Shown: positions 38,192 through 46,897 of the stretch, one piece after another
How the letters are laid out: each line of letters begins with the position of its first letter
Numbering within the stretch: position 1 is the first letter of the stretch
DNA from: an uncultured Pelagibacteraceae bacterium
Lineage (GTDB): Bacteria; Pseudomonadota; Alphaproteobacteria; Pelagibacterales; Pelagibacteraceae
DNA: 64,000 nt
Reading direction: 5' to 3'
Assembly (NCBI GenBank): GCA_902567785.1
Contig: CACFOR010000002.1
Location: 113,422-177,421, forward strand
Notes under the pieces: model-generated
Database searches by the model: none
Told to the model about the DNA's origin: nothing
The model's input: the letters and a program-made list of their open reading frames with translations, nothing else
Position numbers and translations under genes: made by a program

Positions 38192-39370
38192 TTAAGCAAC
38201 GAGATAACGAGAAGAGCTATCCTTTTCGTACATTGACATTATAGGTTTATCTTGTACTTCAAAAATTTTATCTGAATAAAATCCATTAAACTTAGTTCTA
38301 AAAGTTAATGAATAAGCGCCAAGTTGGCCAATTTCTATATAATCACCTTCTTTTAAGTTATTAGGCAAAACAAAAGGTCCTTTCATGAAATCTGCACTAT
38401 CACAAGTGGGACCATATAAGCTGTATGCAGTTAATTTTTTAGAAGTTATTCTTCCATTAGGAATCATTCTTGTTGGAAGAACAAAATTTAAAACTCCTGC
38501 ATCAAATAAACTTCCATAAGTTCCATCATTAATATAAATTTTTTGTTTCTTCTTAAGAATAACTTTAACTATTGAAGATCCACTTTCTGCAACAAGAGCT
38601 CTACCAGGTTCACATAATAGTTCAGGCTTACTATCTAATTTTAGATGATTAAAAGCTTTTTTAATTTCATTTATATAGCTCTCAAGAGGTTGAGGGTTTA
38701 GATCTGGATAAATTGAAGGAAATCCTCCTCCGACATTTATGATATCAGGAACTATTTTTGTTTTTTTAATTATATTACCTAGTTCTCTAACTCCTTTGGC
38801 GTAAGATATTGGATGCATACATTGAGAACCTACATGAAAACTTAAACCAACTTTTTTAGCATGTGCTTTAGCTAATCTTAATAAACCTAATGCTTCACTA
38901 GGGAGAGCACCAAATTTTTGAGACAAATCAATTTCTGCATGTTCATTTGATATAGAAACTCTAATATAAAGGATTAGATCTTTTGCATTATTTGTAGCTT
39001 CCATAATTTTTTGAAGTTCATCTTTTGTATCAAAAGCAAAATCTCTAACTTTATAGTTTGAATAAGCTTCTGTTATATGTTCGCGGCTTTTGACGGTATT
39101 CATATAATAAGCTCTTGCTTTAGGAAAAATTTTTTTAATTAATTTAATTTCATTAATTGATGCAACATCAAAATTTTCGATACCATTTTCTCCAATGTAT
39201 TTTATTATTTTTTCAATCGGATTAGTTTTTACAGCATAAAGTATTTTTCCTGGAAAGTTGTTTTTAAACCAATTACAAGCTGATTTAATCGAATTAGGTC
39301 TTATGCAATAAATCGGGTCTACTGGTCGAACAATATTAACCAGTTCATCAACCGAGTTAAATTTTTGCAT
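38192..39370 (-). CDS. Ornithine decarboxylase (fold III, PLP-dependent)
   Basis: A 392-residue eukaryotic-type decarboxylase with an alanine-racemase-like barrel. The PLP lysine lies in LYAVKTNP, the glycine loop in NVGGGFPS, CEPGRALVAESG binds the phosphate, and the second-subunit cysteine is in GPTCDSAD. This last motif favours ornithine or lysine over diaminopimelate. It produces putrescine for the two downstream genes. First gene of the odc-dhs-speB operon; AGGGGA upstream of the ATG may serve as ribosome site. Substrate preference between ornithine and lysine is not certain. Confidence 0.88.
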   Translation of the reverse strand: MQKFNSVDELVNIVRPVDPIYCIRPNSIKSACNWFKNNFPGKILYAVKTNPIEKIIKYIGENGIENFDVASINEIKLIKKIFPKARAYYMNTVKSREHITEAYSNYKVRDFAFDTKDELQKIMEATNNAKDLILYIRVSISNEHAEIDLSQKFGALPSEALGLLRLAKAHAKKVGLSFHVGSQCMHPISYAKGVRELGNIIKKTKIVPDIINVGGGFPSIYPDLNPQPLESYINEIKKAFNHLKLDSKPELLCEPGRALVAESGSSIVKVILKKKQKIYINDGTYGSLFDAGVLNFVLPTRMIPNGRITSKKLTAYSLYGPTCDSADFMKGPFVLPNNLKEGDYIEIGQLGAYSLTFRTKFNGFYSDKIFEVQDKPIMSMYEKDSSSRYLVA

Positions 39371-39426
39371 CTCATTTGTCCCCTTTTTTGTTCTACAAAA
39401 AATAAAAAAAACTTCTTATTTTGCTT

Positions 39427-39455
39427 TTTATAGAAATGAGAGGTTATGTCAACAA
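39427..39455 (-). promoter_or_regulatory. Predicted promoter of the polyamine operon
   Basis: On the minus strand TATAAA (39427-39432) is preceded at 17 bases by TTGTTG (39450-39455); a better -35 hexamer TTGACA (39447-39452) is only 14 bases away. Transcription would start near 39420, giving a leader of about 50 bases before the decarboxylase ATG. Confidence 0.4.
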
Positions 39456-39506
39456 ATAATCTTAAGTGATTCAAAGGATCAATTTCCCATATTGAAATTT
39501 TTTTTT

Positions 39507-39535
39507 TTGACCTTATCTTCATAGTAGATTAAATT
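39507..39535 (+). promoter_or_regulatory. Predicted promoter of regA
   Basis: TTGACC (39507-39512) and TAAATT (39530-39535) are 17 bases apart. Transcription from near 39542 would leave about 7 bases before the regA ATG at 39549, an almost leaderless mRNA with no ribosome site visible. Confidence 0.45.
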
Positions 39536-39548
39536 AAAAATATAAAAA

Positions 39549-40121
39549 ATGAGAACGGAACAAGAAAAAACAAAGATCCAAAAAATCGCTGATTTTGCTG
39601 ATAAATCGCTGCTTATTGTTGATGATGACAATCCTTTAAGGGACAGATTGGCGCGTGCTATGGAAAAAAAAGGTTTTAAGGTTATTCAAGCCGAAAGTGT
39701 AAAGGAGGCTGTGAATAAAGCAAAAAATATGCCTCCCGCATTCGCTTTGGTTGATTTACGGCTGGGCGATGGTAGCGGATTAGATGTTGTTAAAGAGATT
39801 CGAAAACTTAAAAAAGATAGCAGAATAGTTATGCTTACGGGATATGGTAATATACCAACAACAGTTGCTGCAGTGAAAGCTGGAGTTATAGATTATATTC
39901 CTAAACCAGCTGATGCAGATGATGTTGAAAATGCTCTTATGGCCTTACCTGAATCAAAAGCTTTACCTCCAGAAAATCCTATGTCTGCTGATAGAGTTAA
40001 GTGGGAACACATACATAGAGTTTTTGAATTATGTAATAGAAATGTTTCGGAAACAGCTCGAAGACTAAAAATGCATCGAAGAACCCTACAAAGAATTCTT
40101 TCTAAAAGATCTCCTAAATAA
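39549..40121 (+). CDS. regA: Redox response regulator RegA/ActR/PrrA
   Basis: A 190-residue response regulator. The receiver domain has the acidic pair in IVDDDNPL, the phospho-acceptor Asp69 in ALVDLRLGDGSG and the conserved KPAD. The C-terminal Fis-like helix-turn-helix reads ETARRLKMHRRTLQRILSKRSPK, nearly invariant in RegA/PrrA. It is phosphorylated by RegB and controls respiration and redox genes. It carries its own predicted promoter, separate from regB. The stop overlaps the bioY stop by 8 bases on the opposite strand. Confidence 0.95.
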   Translation: MRTEQEKTKIQKIADFADKSLLIVDDDNPLRDRLARAMEKKGFKVIQAESVKEAVNKAKNMPPAFALVDLRLGDGSGLDVVKEIRKLKKDSRIVMLTGYGNIPTTVAAVKAGVIDYIPKPADADDVENALMALPESKALPPENPMSADRVKWEHIHRVFELCNRNVSETARRLKMHRRTLQRILSKRSPK

Positions 40122-40743
40122 ATTTTTTTATTTTATATAAAGAACCAGCAATAATTGAAAGAATTAACATTTTAAATAATTCTGCTAGTAAAAATGGTTG
40201 TGCTCCAAATTGAAAAATTGGTTTATCCCAGCCTATTAAAGAACCTAACCACAATAAACCAAACATATAAATTAAACTTACCGCAAATATTAGCTTAATT
40301 AAATTTTTAAACGATATTTTAATTGAAGAGGTAATTGTATCAATTATTCTCAACGCAAATGGTAAATGAGGCTTGAATTTAAATTTATCAAAACAACTTT
40401 CATATTTAAAACTTCCAGCCACATAAGTTGCTGCCAAAAAACCAACAAGATAACCTCCGGTTGGACCCATGAAATATGTAAGACCAATTCCTTTTTCCGG
40501 GGTTCCAGCAAAAACAGGCAAACCAAAAATTCCTTCAAATAAATATAAACTTAGAGTAAGCAAACCAATTTTTGGGCCGAGTGCAATTCCTAAAAATAAA
40601 ACTACAAAAGTTTGCATAGTCATAGGAACCGGATAAAAAGGTATTTTTATTTTAGAAGATATTGTAAGAAGCAGAGTACCTGCTATAGCTATCAGAATAA
40701 TTTTTACTATCCTATTAATTTCAATTTTTTTAATTGCTTCCAT
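40114..40743 (-). CDS. bioY: Biotin transporter BioY
   Basis: A 209-residue integral membrane protein with about six hydrophobic segments. The BioY signature is visible: IPFYPVPMTMQTFVVLFLGIALGP, EGIFGLPVFAGTPEKGIGLTYFMGPTGGYLVGF. BioY is the substrate-binding S-component of an ECF-type biotin importer and can work alone. No bioM/bioN partner is adjacent. The ATG at 40743 was preferred over a TTG at 40758. A hydrophilic loop (about residues 115-140) in the middle is longer than I would expect. It suggests the cell imports biotin. Confidence 0.92.
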   Translation of the reverse strand: MEAIKKIEINRIVKIILIAIAGTLLLTISSKIKIPFYPVPMTMQTFVVLFLGIALGPKIGLLTLSLYLFEGIFGLPVFAGTPEKGIGLTYFMGPTGGYLVGFLAATYVAGSFKYESCFDKFKFKPHLPFALRIIDTITSSIKISFKNLIKLIFAVSLIYMFGLLWLGSLIGWDKPIFQFGAQPFLLAELFKMLILSIIAGSLYKIKKFI

Positions 40744-40775
40744 ATTTATATAATACAACTTTGTTTTGTTTAAAT

Positions 40776-41705
40776 CTAGTTTTTTGTAAGATTGATAAAT
40801 ACATCCTCTAAATTCCCTTCATCTGTTGAAATGTCATGGATTTCCATACCTGTTTTTTTTACTTTATTTATTATTTCATCAATTTTATGTTTTTTTCTTT
40901 CATACAAAACTGTAATTTGATTATTAGATATTGAAGAGAACTTCATTCCATTTAAATCTTTTGAATTAATTTGAATTACTTTGTTAACTTTAAAAATAAT
41001 CTTTTTGTTTTTAATACGATCTAATAAATTTTCAGTAGTATCTAATGTAACTAAATTACCCTTATTGATTATAGCTATTCTATTACACATTTCTTCTGCT
41101 TCGTACATTAAATGAGTAGTTAATATTATTGTTACACCTTGCTTATTAAGATCTCTTACATTGTTCCATAAATTTCGACGCAATTCTACATCCACTCCAG
41201 CAGTTGGTTCATCCAACACTAGGATTGGAGGTCTGTGAACCATAGCTTTTGCAATTAGTAATCTTCTTTTCATACCACCAGATAAACTTCTTGCGTAAGC
41301 GTTAGATTGTTTTTCAAGAGAAACTAATTTTAATATTGTTTGAGTTATTCTCTCTTTTTTTGGTATGCCGTACAATCCAGCTTGTAATTCTAAAAGTTTT
41401 TTTGGACTAAAAAATGCATCTAAGTTAACTTCTTGAGGAACTATACCGATAGAAGATCTTACTTGTCTTGGATTTTGGTCTAAGTCATGTCCCCAAACAT
41501 TTACTTTTCCAGAATCCTTTATAACCGTTCCGGCCAGAATATTTAAAAATGTTGTTTTTCCAGCACCGTTTGGTCCTAGTAATCCAAAAATTTCTCCTTC
41601 TTTCACCTCTAAGTTTAAATTATTTAATGCTCTAATCTCTTTTGACGTTTTTTTCGAATAAATTTTAGTTAATTTTTCTACTTTTAATGCGTTTTTTTCG
41701 TTCAT
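40776..41705 (-). CDS. ABC-2 type transporter ATP-binding protein
   Basis: A 309-residue ABC ATPase of the export/CcmA-NodI-like subgroup. Walker A is GPNGAGKTT, the signature is LSGGMKRRL, Walker B is ILVLDEPTAGVD and the H-loop is LTTHLMYEAEEM. A C-terminal extension of about 80 residues follows the core and ends EDVFINLTKN. No ABC-2 permease gene is adjacent, so its partner must be encoded elsewhere. The ATG at 41705 is preferred over a start 30 bases upstream. The exported substrate is unknown. Confidence 0.88.
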   Translation of the reverse strand: MNEKNALKVEKLTKIYSKKTSKEIRALNNLNLEVKEGEIFGLLGPNGAGKTTFLNILAGTVIKDSGKVNVWGHDLDQNPRQVRSSIGIVPQEVNLDAFFSPKKLLELQAGLYGIPKKERITQTILKLVSLEKQSNAYARSLSGGMKRRLLIAKAMVHRPPILVLDEPTAGVDVELRRNLWNNVRDLNKQGVTIILTTHLMYEAEEMCNRIAIINKGNLVTLDTTENLLDRIKNKKIIFKVNKVIQINSKDLNGMKFSSISNNQITVLYERKKHKIDEIINKVKKTGMEIHDISTDEGNLEDVFINLTKN

Positions 41706-41761
41706 GATGATTTTACTTTTATATATACATAACAATTATTAAAATAGGTTAATATTAATCT

Positions 41762-44533
41762 ATGAATTCCATAAAAAAAACTGACCATTTTTACCTCATT
41801 GATGGTTCAGGTTACATCTTTAGAGCATATTATGCACTACCCCCGCTTTCTAGAAAAAGTGACGGATTACCTACGGGAGCAGTTAGCGGATTTTGTTCTA
41901 TGTTGTTTAAATTATTAGAAGAATCTAGAAACGATAATTCAAATAACAAACCAACACATTTTGCAGTTATATTTGATTCTGCAAGAAAAAATTTTAGAAA
42001 TGATATTTATAGTGAATATAAAGCTAACCGTAGTGAAGCACCTGAAGATTTAGTTCCTCAGTTTGAGTATATAAGAAAATCTGTTAAAGCATTTAATTTA
42101 CCATCCATAGAGCTACCTAATTATGAAGCTGATGATTTAATAGCTACCTATACAAAAAAAATAATTGAGGCAGGAGCCAAAGCTACAGTCATTTCGTCAG
42201 ACAAAGATCTAATGCAATTGGTTTCTGACAATATAAGATTATATGATCCAATGAAAAGCAAGGTCTTAGGAGAAAAAGAAGTTATTGAAAAATTTGGGGT
42301 TAAGCCGAATCAAGTTATTGATGTACAATCATTAGCTGGAGATTCATCGGATAATATTCCAGGTGTTCCTGGCATAGGTATAAAGACGGCATCAGAACTC
42401 ATAAACAAATATAAAACACTAGATATCCTTTTAAAGAAAGCTGAAGAGATTCCACAAAACAAAAGAAGAGAAACCTTGCTAGCAAATAAAGATAAAGCTC
42501 TTTTAAGTAGAAAATTAGTTACTCTTGAAGATAATGCTCCGGTTAAAGATGATCTTAATAGTTTTATTTTGAAAGATATTCAAAAAGAAAAACTTTATGA
42601 TTTTTTAAGAGAAATGGAGTTTAATAAACTATTAAGTAGAGCAATAGGTCTTTACGGGGAAACAGAAAATAAAAAAATTAAATTAGCTAATCCTAAAATT
42701 CAGCCAGGTGCAATTAATGTTAAAGGTTACGAAAGTATTACTGATGAAAAAATTTTAGATAAATGGGTAAAAATTTTAGGCGAGCAGTCAGTAATTGCAG
42801 TTGATACAGAGACTTCTTCACTTAACCCTTTAGATGCTGATCTTATTGGGATTTCGTTCAGTTACGCACCAAATAAAGCTTGTTATATACCATTAGCTCA
42901 TAAAAATATTAAAAGTTTAAAAAAAGAAGTAGTATTAAAAAAAATTAAACCAATTTTGGAAGATGTGAAAATAAAAAAAGTCGGTCAAAACATTAAATTT
43001 GATTTTATTATTCTTAGCAAAAATAATATTGAAATAACTCCTCTAGAAGATACAATGTTAATTTCATATACATTAGATGCTGGAACCAATAGACATAATT
43101 TAGATACACTCTCTGAAATACACTTAAATCATAAAACTATTACTTATAAAGAGTTAGTTGGTACTGGAAAAAATAAATTAAATTTTTCTGACATTGGATT
43201 AAACAAAGCTACAGAATATGCAGCAGAAGATGCTGATGTAACTTTAAGACTTTATAATCATCTTAGAGAAAGACTTGATGAGGAAAAATTAAATAAAGTG
43301 TACGAAACTTTTGAAAAGCCCATGGTAAAATTACTATCTAAACTAGAGGTTAATGGTATAAAGGTTGATGACATATATCTTAAAAAACTTTCTAAAGATT
43401 TTGAAGATAAATTAAAAAAGATAGAAAAAGAAATATACTCTATAGCTGGTAAGGAATTTAACATTGCTTCTCCCAAACAACTCGGTGAGATAATTTACAA
43501 TGAACTTAAAATTGCTAAATTAAAGAAAACAAAAAAAGGAAGTTTAGCTACCAGTGCAAATATTTTGGAAGATCTTGCTCTAGCTGGACATAGATTCCCC
43601 AATTTAGTTTTAGAGTGGAGACAAATTTCAAAACTTAAAAATACCTATTCGGATGCATTACAAAACCATATAAGCAAGAAAACAAAAAGAGTGCATACGT
43701 CTTTCTTATTAGCAGCTACAAATACTGGTCGATTAGCTTCCAGCGATCCAAATTTACAAAATATTCCAATCAAATCAGAAGAAGGAAAAGAAATTAGAAA
43801 GGCTTTTATTGCAGATAAAAAAAATATTTTAATTTCTGCGGATTATAATCAGATAGAAATGCGAATTTTAGCCGATATGGCTGATGTAAAAGAATTAAAA
43901 AAAGCTTTTAAAAATAACGAAGATATTCATAGTTTGACTGCAAGTCAGGTTTTTAACGTACCAATTAATGAAGTTAATGGAGATCTTAGAAGAAAAGCTA
44001 AAACAATTAATTTTGGTATCATTTATGGAATTACTCAATATGGATTAGCCAAACAAATTTCAGTATCAAATCAAGAAGCTTTAGATTTTATCAATGCTTA
44101 TTTTAAAAAATTTCCTCAAATAAAAGATTATATGAACTCAACTATAAGAGCATGTAGAAAACAAGGATATGTCAGTAATATTTTTGGTAGAAGAATTCAT
44201 CTTAAAGGTATTAATGATAAAAATTTTAGTATTAGAAGTTTTCAGGAGCGTGCAGCAATTAATGCTCCAATACAAGGTTCAGCGGCAGATATTATTAGAT
44301 TAGCTATGATAAAAATAAATCGATTAATTGAAGAAGATAAAAAATTACAAGCAAAGATGTTGTTACAAATACATGATGAGCTGATATTTGAATGTTTAGA
44401 AAAAGATGAAGAATATGTAAAAAAAACTATTAAGGAAGCTATGGTATCGATTTCAAAATCTGAACATCATATGTTTTCAATTCCATTAGAAGTTAATGTA
44501 AACTCAGGATATAATTGGGGAGAAGCACATTAA
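41762..44533 (+). CDS. polA: DNA polymerase I
   Basis: A full-length 923-residue Pol I. The N-terminal 5'-3' exonuclease begins LIDGSGYIFRAYYALPPL, with YEADDLIATY and GDSSDNIPGVPGIG. The 3'-5' proofreading domain keeps its acidic residues (AVDTETSSLNPL). The polymerase domain has SADYNQIEMRILA, RRKAKTINFGIIYG and the catalytic QIHDELIFE. It fills gaps in repair and Okazaki processing. It is divergent from the ABC ATPase gene. Codon use is typical of the window. Confidence 0.97.
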   Translation: MNSIKKTDHFYLIDGSGYIFRAYYALPPLSRKSDGLPTGAVSGFCSMLFKLLEESRNDNSNNKPTHFAVIFDSARKNFRNDIYSEYKANRSEAPEDLVPQFEYIRKSVKAFNLPSIELPNYEADDLIATYTKKIIEAGAKATVISSDKDLMQLVSDNIRLYDPMKSKVLGEKEVIEKFGVKPNQVIDVQSLAGDSSDNIPGVPGIGIKTASELINKYKTLDILLKKAEEIPQNKRRETLLANKDKALLSRKLVTLEDNAPVKDDLNSFILKDIQKEKLYDFLREMEFNKLLSRAIGLYGETENKKIKLANPKIQPGAINVKGYESITDEKILDKWVKILGEQSVIAVDTETSSLNPLDADLIGISFSYAPNKACYIPLAHKNIKSLKKEVVLKKIKPILEDVKIKKVGQNIKFDFIILSKNNIEITPLEDTMLISYTLDAGTNRHNLDTLSEIHLNHKTITYKELVGTGKNKLNFSDIGLNKATEYAAEDADVTLRLYNHLRERLDEEKLNKVYETFEKPMVKLLSKLEVNGIKVDDIYLKKLSKDFEDKLKKIEKEIYSIAGKEFNIASPKQLGEIIYNELKIAKLKKTKKGSLATSANILEDLALAGHRFPNLVLEWRQISKLKNTYSDALQNHISKKTKRVHTSFLLAATNTGRLASSDPNLQNIPIKSEEGKEIRKAFIADKKNILISADYNQIEMRILADMADVKELKKAFKNNEDIHSLTASQVFNVPINEVNGDLRRKAKTINFGIIYGITQYGLAKQISVSNQEALDFINAYFKKFPQIKDYMNSTIRACRKQGYVSNIFGRRIHLKGINDKNFSIRSFQERAAINAPIQGSAADIIRLAMIKINRLIEEDKKLQAKMLLQIHDELIFECLEKDEEYVKKTIKEAMVSISKSEHHMFSIPLEVNVNSGYNWGEAH

Positions 44534-44597
44534 TACTTCTTATACTTGCCCAATTTGTGACAATTTAGTATTTCTATATTAGTATAGATTGCAGATT

Positions 44598-45296
44598 ATG
44601 AGTCAAACAATTGCTCTGGTAGATGATGACAGAAACATACTTACTAGCATAAGTATGGCATTAGAAAACGAAGGATTTAAAGTTCAAACCTATATTGATG
44701 CTGAAAGCGCTTTGGTAGGTATTAGCAGAAACCCTCCCGACTTAGCTGTTATTGATATTAAAATGCCTAGAATGGATGGTGAGGAATTACTTAAACGACT
44801 AAGAAAAAAAACAACAATTCCAATAATATTTTTAACTTCAAAAGATGAAGAGGTTGATGAACTGTTAGGTTTAAAACTTGGTGCTGATGACTTTATTAAA
44901 AAATCTGGTGGTTTCTCAGTCAAAGTTCTTATTGAAAGAATTAGAGTTCAATTAAGAAAAAAATCAAATAATGTAGAAGATAGTAAAAATCTTATTAAGC
45001 ATGGCAAGCTTGTATTAGATCCTTCTCAGTTAGAATGTGAATGGAATGGCAAACCCCTTCCTGAAAAATTAACATCAACAGAATTTTTGATTGTTAAGGA
45101 GTTAGCAAAGAGACCTGGAATTATAAAAGAAAGAGCACAGCTAATGGACATAGCATATAAAGATAATAATGATATTGAAGATAGAACTATAGATAGCCAT
45201 GTAAAACGAATTAGAAAAAAATTTAAAAAAGTGGATGAAAATTTTTCAGCAATTGAGACTCGATACGGCAGCGGATATAGATGGAATGTTAGTTAA
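44598..45296 (+). CDS. chvI: Response regulator ChvI
   Basis: A 232-residue OmpR-type regulator. The receiver domain has IALVDDDRN, the phospho-acceptor Asp53 in VIDIKMPRMDG and the conserved TSKDEEVDELLGLKLGADDFIKK. The winged helix ends ETRYGSGYRWN. The sequence closely fits the alphaproteobacterial ChvI group, which acts with ChvG in envelope and acid stress responses. I used the ATG at 44598; an in-frame TTG lies 9 bases earlier. Its stop overlaps the chvG start by one base. Confidence 0.93.
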   Translation: MSQTIALVDDDRNILTSISMALENEGFKVQTYIDAESALVGISRNPPDLAVIDIKMPRMDGEELLKRLRKKTTIPIIFLTSKDEEVDELLGLKLGADDFIKKSGGFSVKVLIERIRVQLRKKSNNVEDSKNLIKHGKLVLDPSQLECEWNGKPLPEKLTSTEFLIVKELAKRPGIIKERAQLMDIAYKDNNDIEDRTIDSHVKRIRKKFKKVDENFSAIETRYGSGYRWNVS

Positions 45297-46840
45297 TGAA
45301 AACCAATTTTTTTAGCAAAAGTACAATACTAAAAAAATTTTTAGTGTTTAACTTAATTGTTTTTTTAGTAATTGGTATACTAACATATTTATATCTTAAT
45401 GAGATAAAGCCCAATTTAGTTAAAAATAAATCGGATGAACATTCAAGAATTATAAGTAATACTTCAGATCATATTAAAAGATTAAATATTGAATTTACTA
45501 AAGAAAGTGCCACAGAATTTTTATTATCTACTAGATTTTTATTTCAAAATTTGGATCGTGTTCAGATATATGATTCAAAAATCAATTTGTTAGCTGATAC
45601 TGATACCCTAGATCTAGCACAAGATGCTTTTGTGGTAAGTCAAAGTGTTGAAGAAACACAAATTGATGAACCTGAACAAAATAAAGAAGCTAGCGAAAGT
45701 TTTAAAAAAATTAAAACAGGAAATTTTAATACAAAAAATTATGTTCAAGAGTATTCTAAAAAGAATAAAATTAATAAATTAGTAGTTACTGAAAATATAA
45801 ATAATAATTTTTATGTCATTACTATAAATTCAGTTGAGATAAATAAAAAACTCAAAGGTTACATAATTGTCTCAGAAATTGCCAATGATATATTAGTAGC
45901 AGTTGATGAAAGAAAAAATTTTATATTAAGAACAGTTTTTTCAGTAGCGATTGTTATATTAATTTTTTCTGTTTTTTTAAATAAATATATTTTAAAACCT
46001 ATAAGATCTTTAGTTCTTTATACAAAAGCTATAAAAGAAAAAGATATAAAAATAAAAAAACACGAAAAATATTTATTAAGAAAAGATGAAGTGGGACAAC
46101 TTTCAAGATCTTTAAATGAAATGACCGAAGATCTTTATAAAAGAATTAGTGTAGCAGAAACTTTTTCATCTGATCTAGCTCACGAGATTAGGAATCCTTT
46201 AACTTCCTTGAAAGGGGCGTCAGAGGTATTAAATGATACATCTGATAATGAGAAAAGGCAAAAATTAATAAAAGTCATAAGTCATGACGTTGAAAGAATT
46301 GAAAGATTAATTACTGATTATACTCAAATGTTAAAAGATGAAGCATCTTTGTCTAGAGCCAAAATGAAAAAAATTGATATAATAAGCGTTGTAAATTCTG
46401 TAGTTGAGGATTTTAATAGCGATTTAATTAATTCAAATAAAAATATCCAAATAAAAATAAATAATTCTAAGTTAAATGGATTAAAATTAAATGTCTTAGG
46501 AGCAGAGGGTAAACTTGAACAAATTCTGGCAAATCTTTTGGATAATGCGATTTCTTTTAGCCCTCCTGCTAGCAGAATATCAGTTACTTACGATCTTAAA
46601 AAGGAAAATGTACAATTAATAGTAGAAGATGAGGGCCCAGGTTTTAATGAAAAAAATATTGATAAAATTTTTAATAGATTTTATAGCAATAGACCTGAAA
46701 AATTTGGAGAGCATTCTGGTTTGGGATTAAATATTGTTAAAAATATTATTGAGCTTCATGGAGGTTCAATTTTAGCCTCAAATAACTCTGGTAATAAAAA
46801 AGGAGCAAGAATAGAGGTACTCTTGCCAATTTATAAATAA
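45296..46840 (+). CDS. chvG: Sensor histidine kinase ChvG
   Basis: A 514-residue kinase with two transmembrane segments (about residues 13-34 and 212-229) flanking a periplasmic sensor domain. A HAMP region follows, then the phospho-acceptor His296 in LAHEIRNPLTSL and the ATPase motifs LLDNAISFS, DEGPGF and GLGLNIVKNIIELHGG. It pairs with ChvI just upstream. The hprK and ptsH genes that follow in many alphaproteobacteria are not here; ahcY comes next after a 57-base gap. Confidence 0.93.
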   Translation: MKTNFFSKSTILKKFLVFNLIVFLVIGILTYLYLNEIKPNLVKNKSDEHSRIISNTSDHIKRLNIEFTKESATEFLLSTRFLFQNLDRVQIYDSKINLLADTDTLDLAQDAFVVSQSVEETQIDEPEQNKEASESFKKIKTGNFNTKNYVQEYSKKNKINKLVVTENINNNFYVITINSVEINKKLKGYIIVSEIANDILVAVDERKNFILRTVFSVAIVILIFSVFLNKYILKPIRSLVLYTKAIKEKDIKIKKHEKYLLRKDEVGQLSRSLNEMTEDLYKRISVAETFSSDLAHEIRNPLTSLKGASEVLNDTSDNEKRQKLIKVISHDVERIERLITDYTQMLKDEASLSRAKMKKIDIISVVNSVVEDFNSDLINSNKNIQIKINNSKLNGLKLNVLGAEGKLEQILANLLDNAISFSPPASRISVTYDLKKENVQLIVEDEGPGFNEKNIDKIFNRFYSNRPEKFGEHSGLGLNIVKNIIELHGGSILASNNSGNKKGARIEVLLPIYK

Positions 46841-46897
46841 AAAATATTTAGCAATAAGTTGATAATTTTATATTAACTTGTTAAATAGATGAAAATT

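Noticed and set aside
39319..39522. 67-codon minus-strand ORF overlapping the start of the decarboxylase gene, a possible leader peptide or speF-type leader
   Set aside because: The predicted promoter lies inside it, it runs out of frame into the decarboxylase gene, and its composition looks like translated noncoding AT-rich DNA. I could not confirm any known leader RNA.
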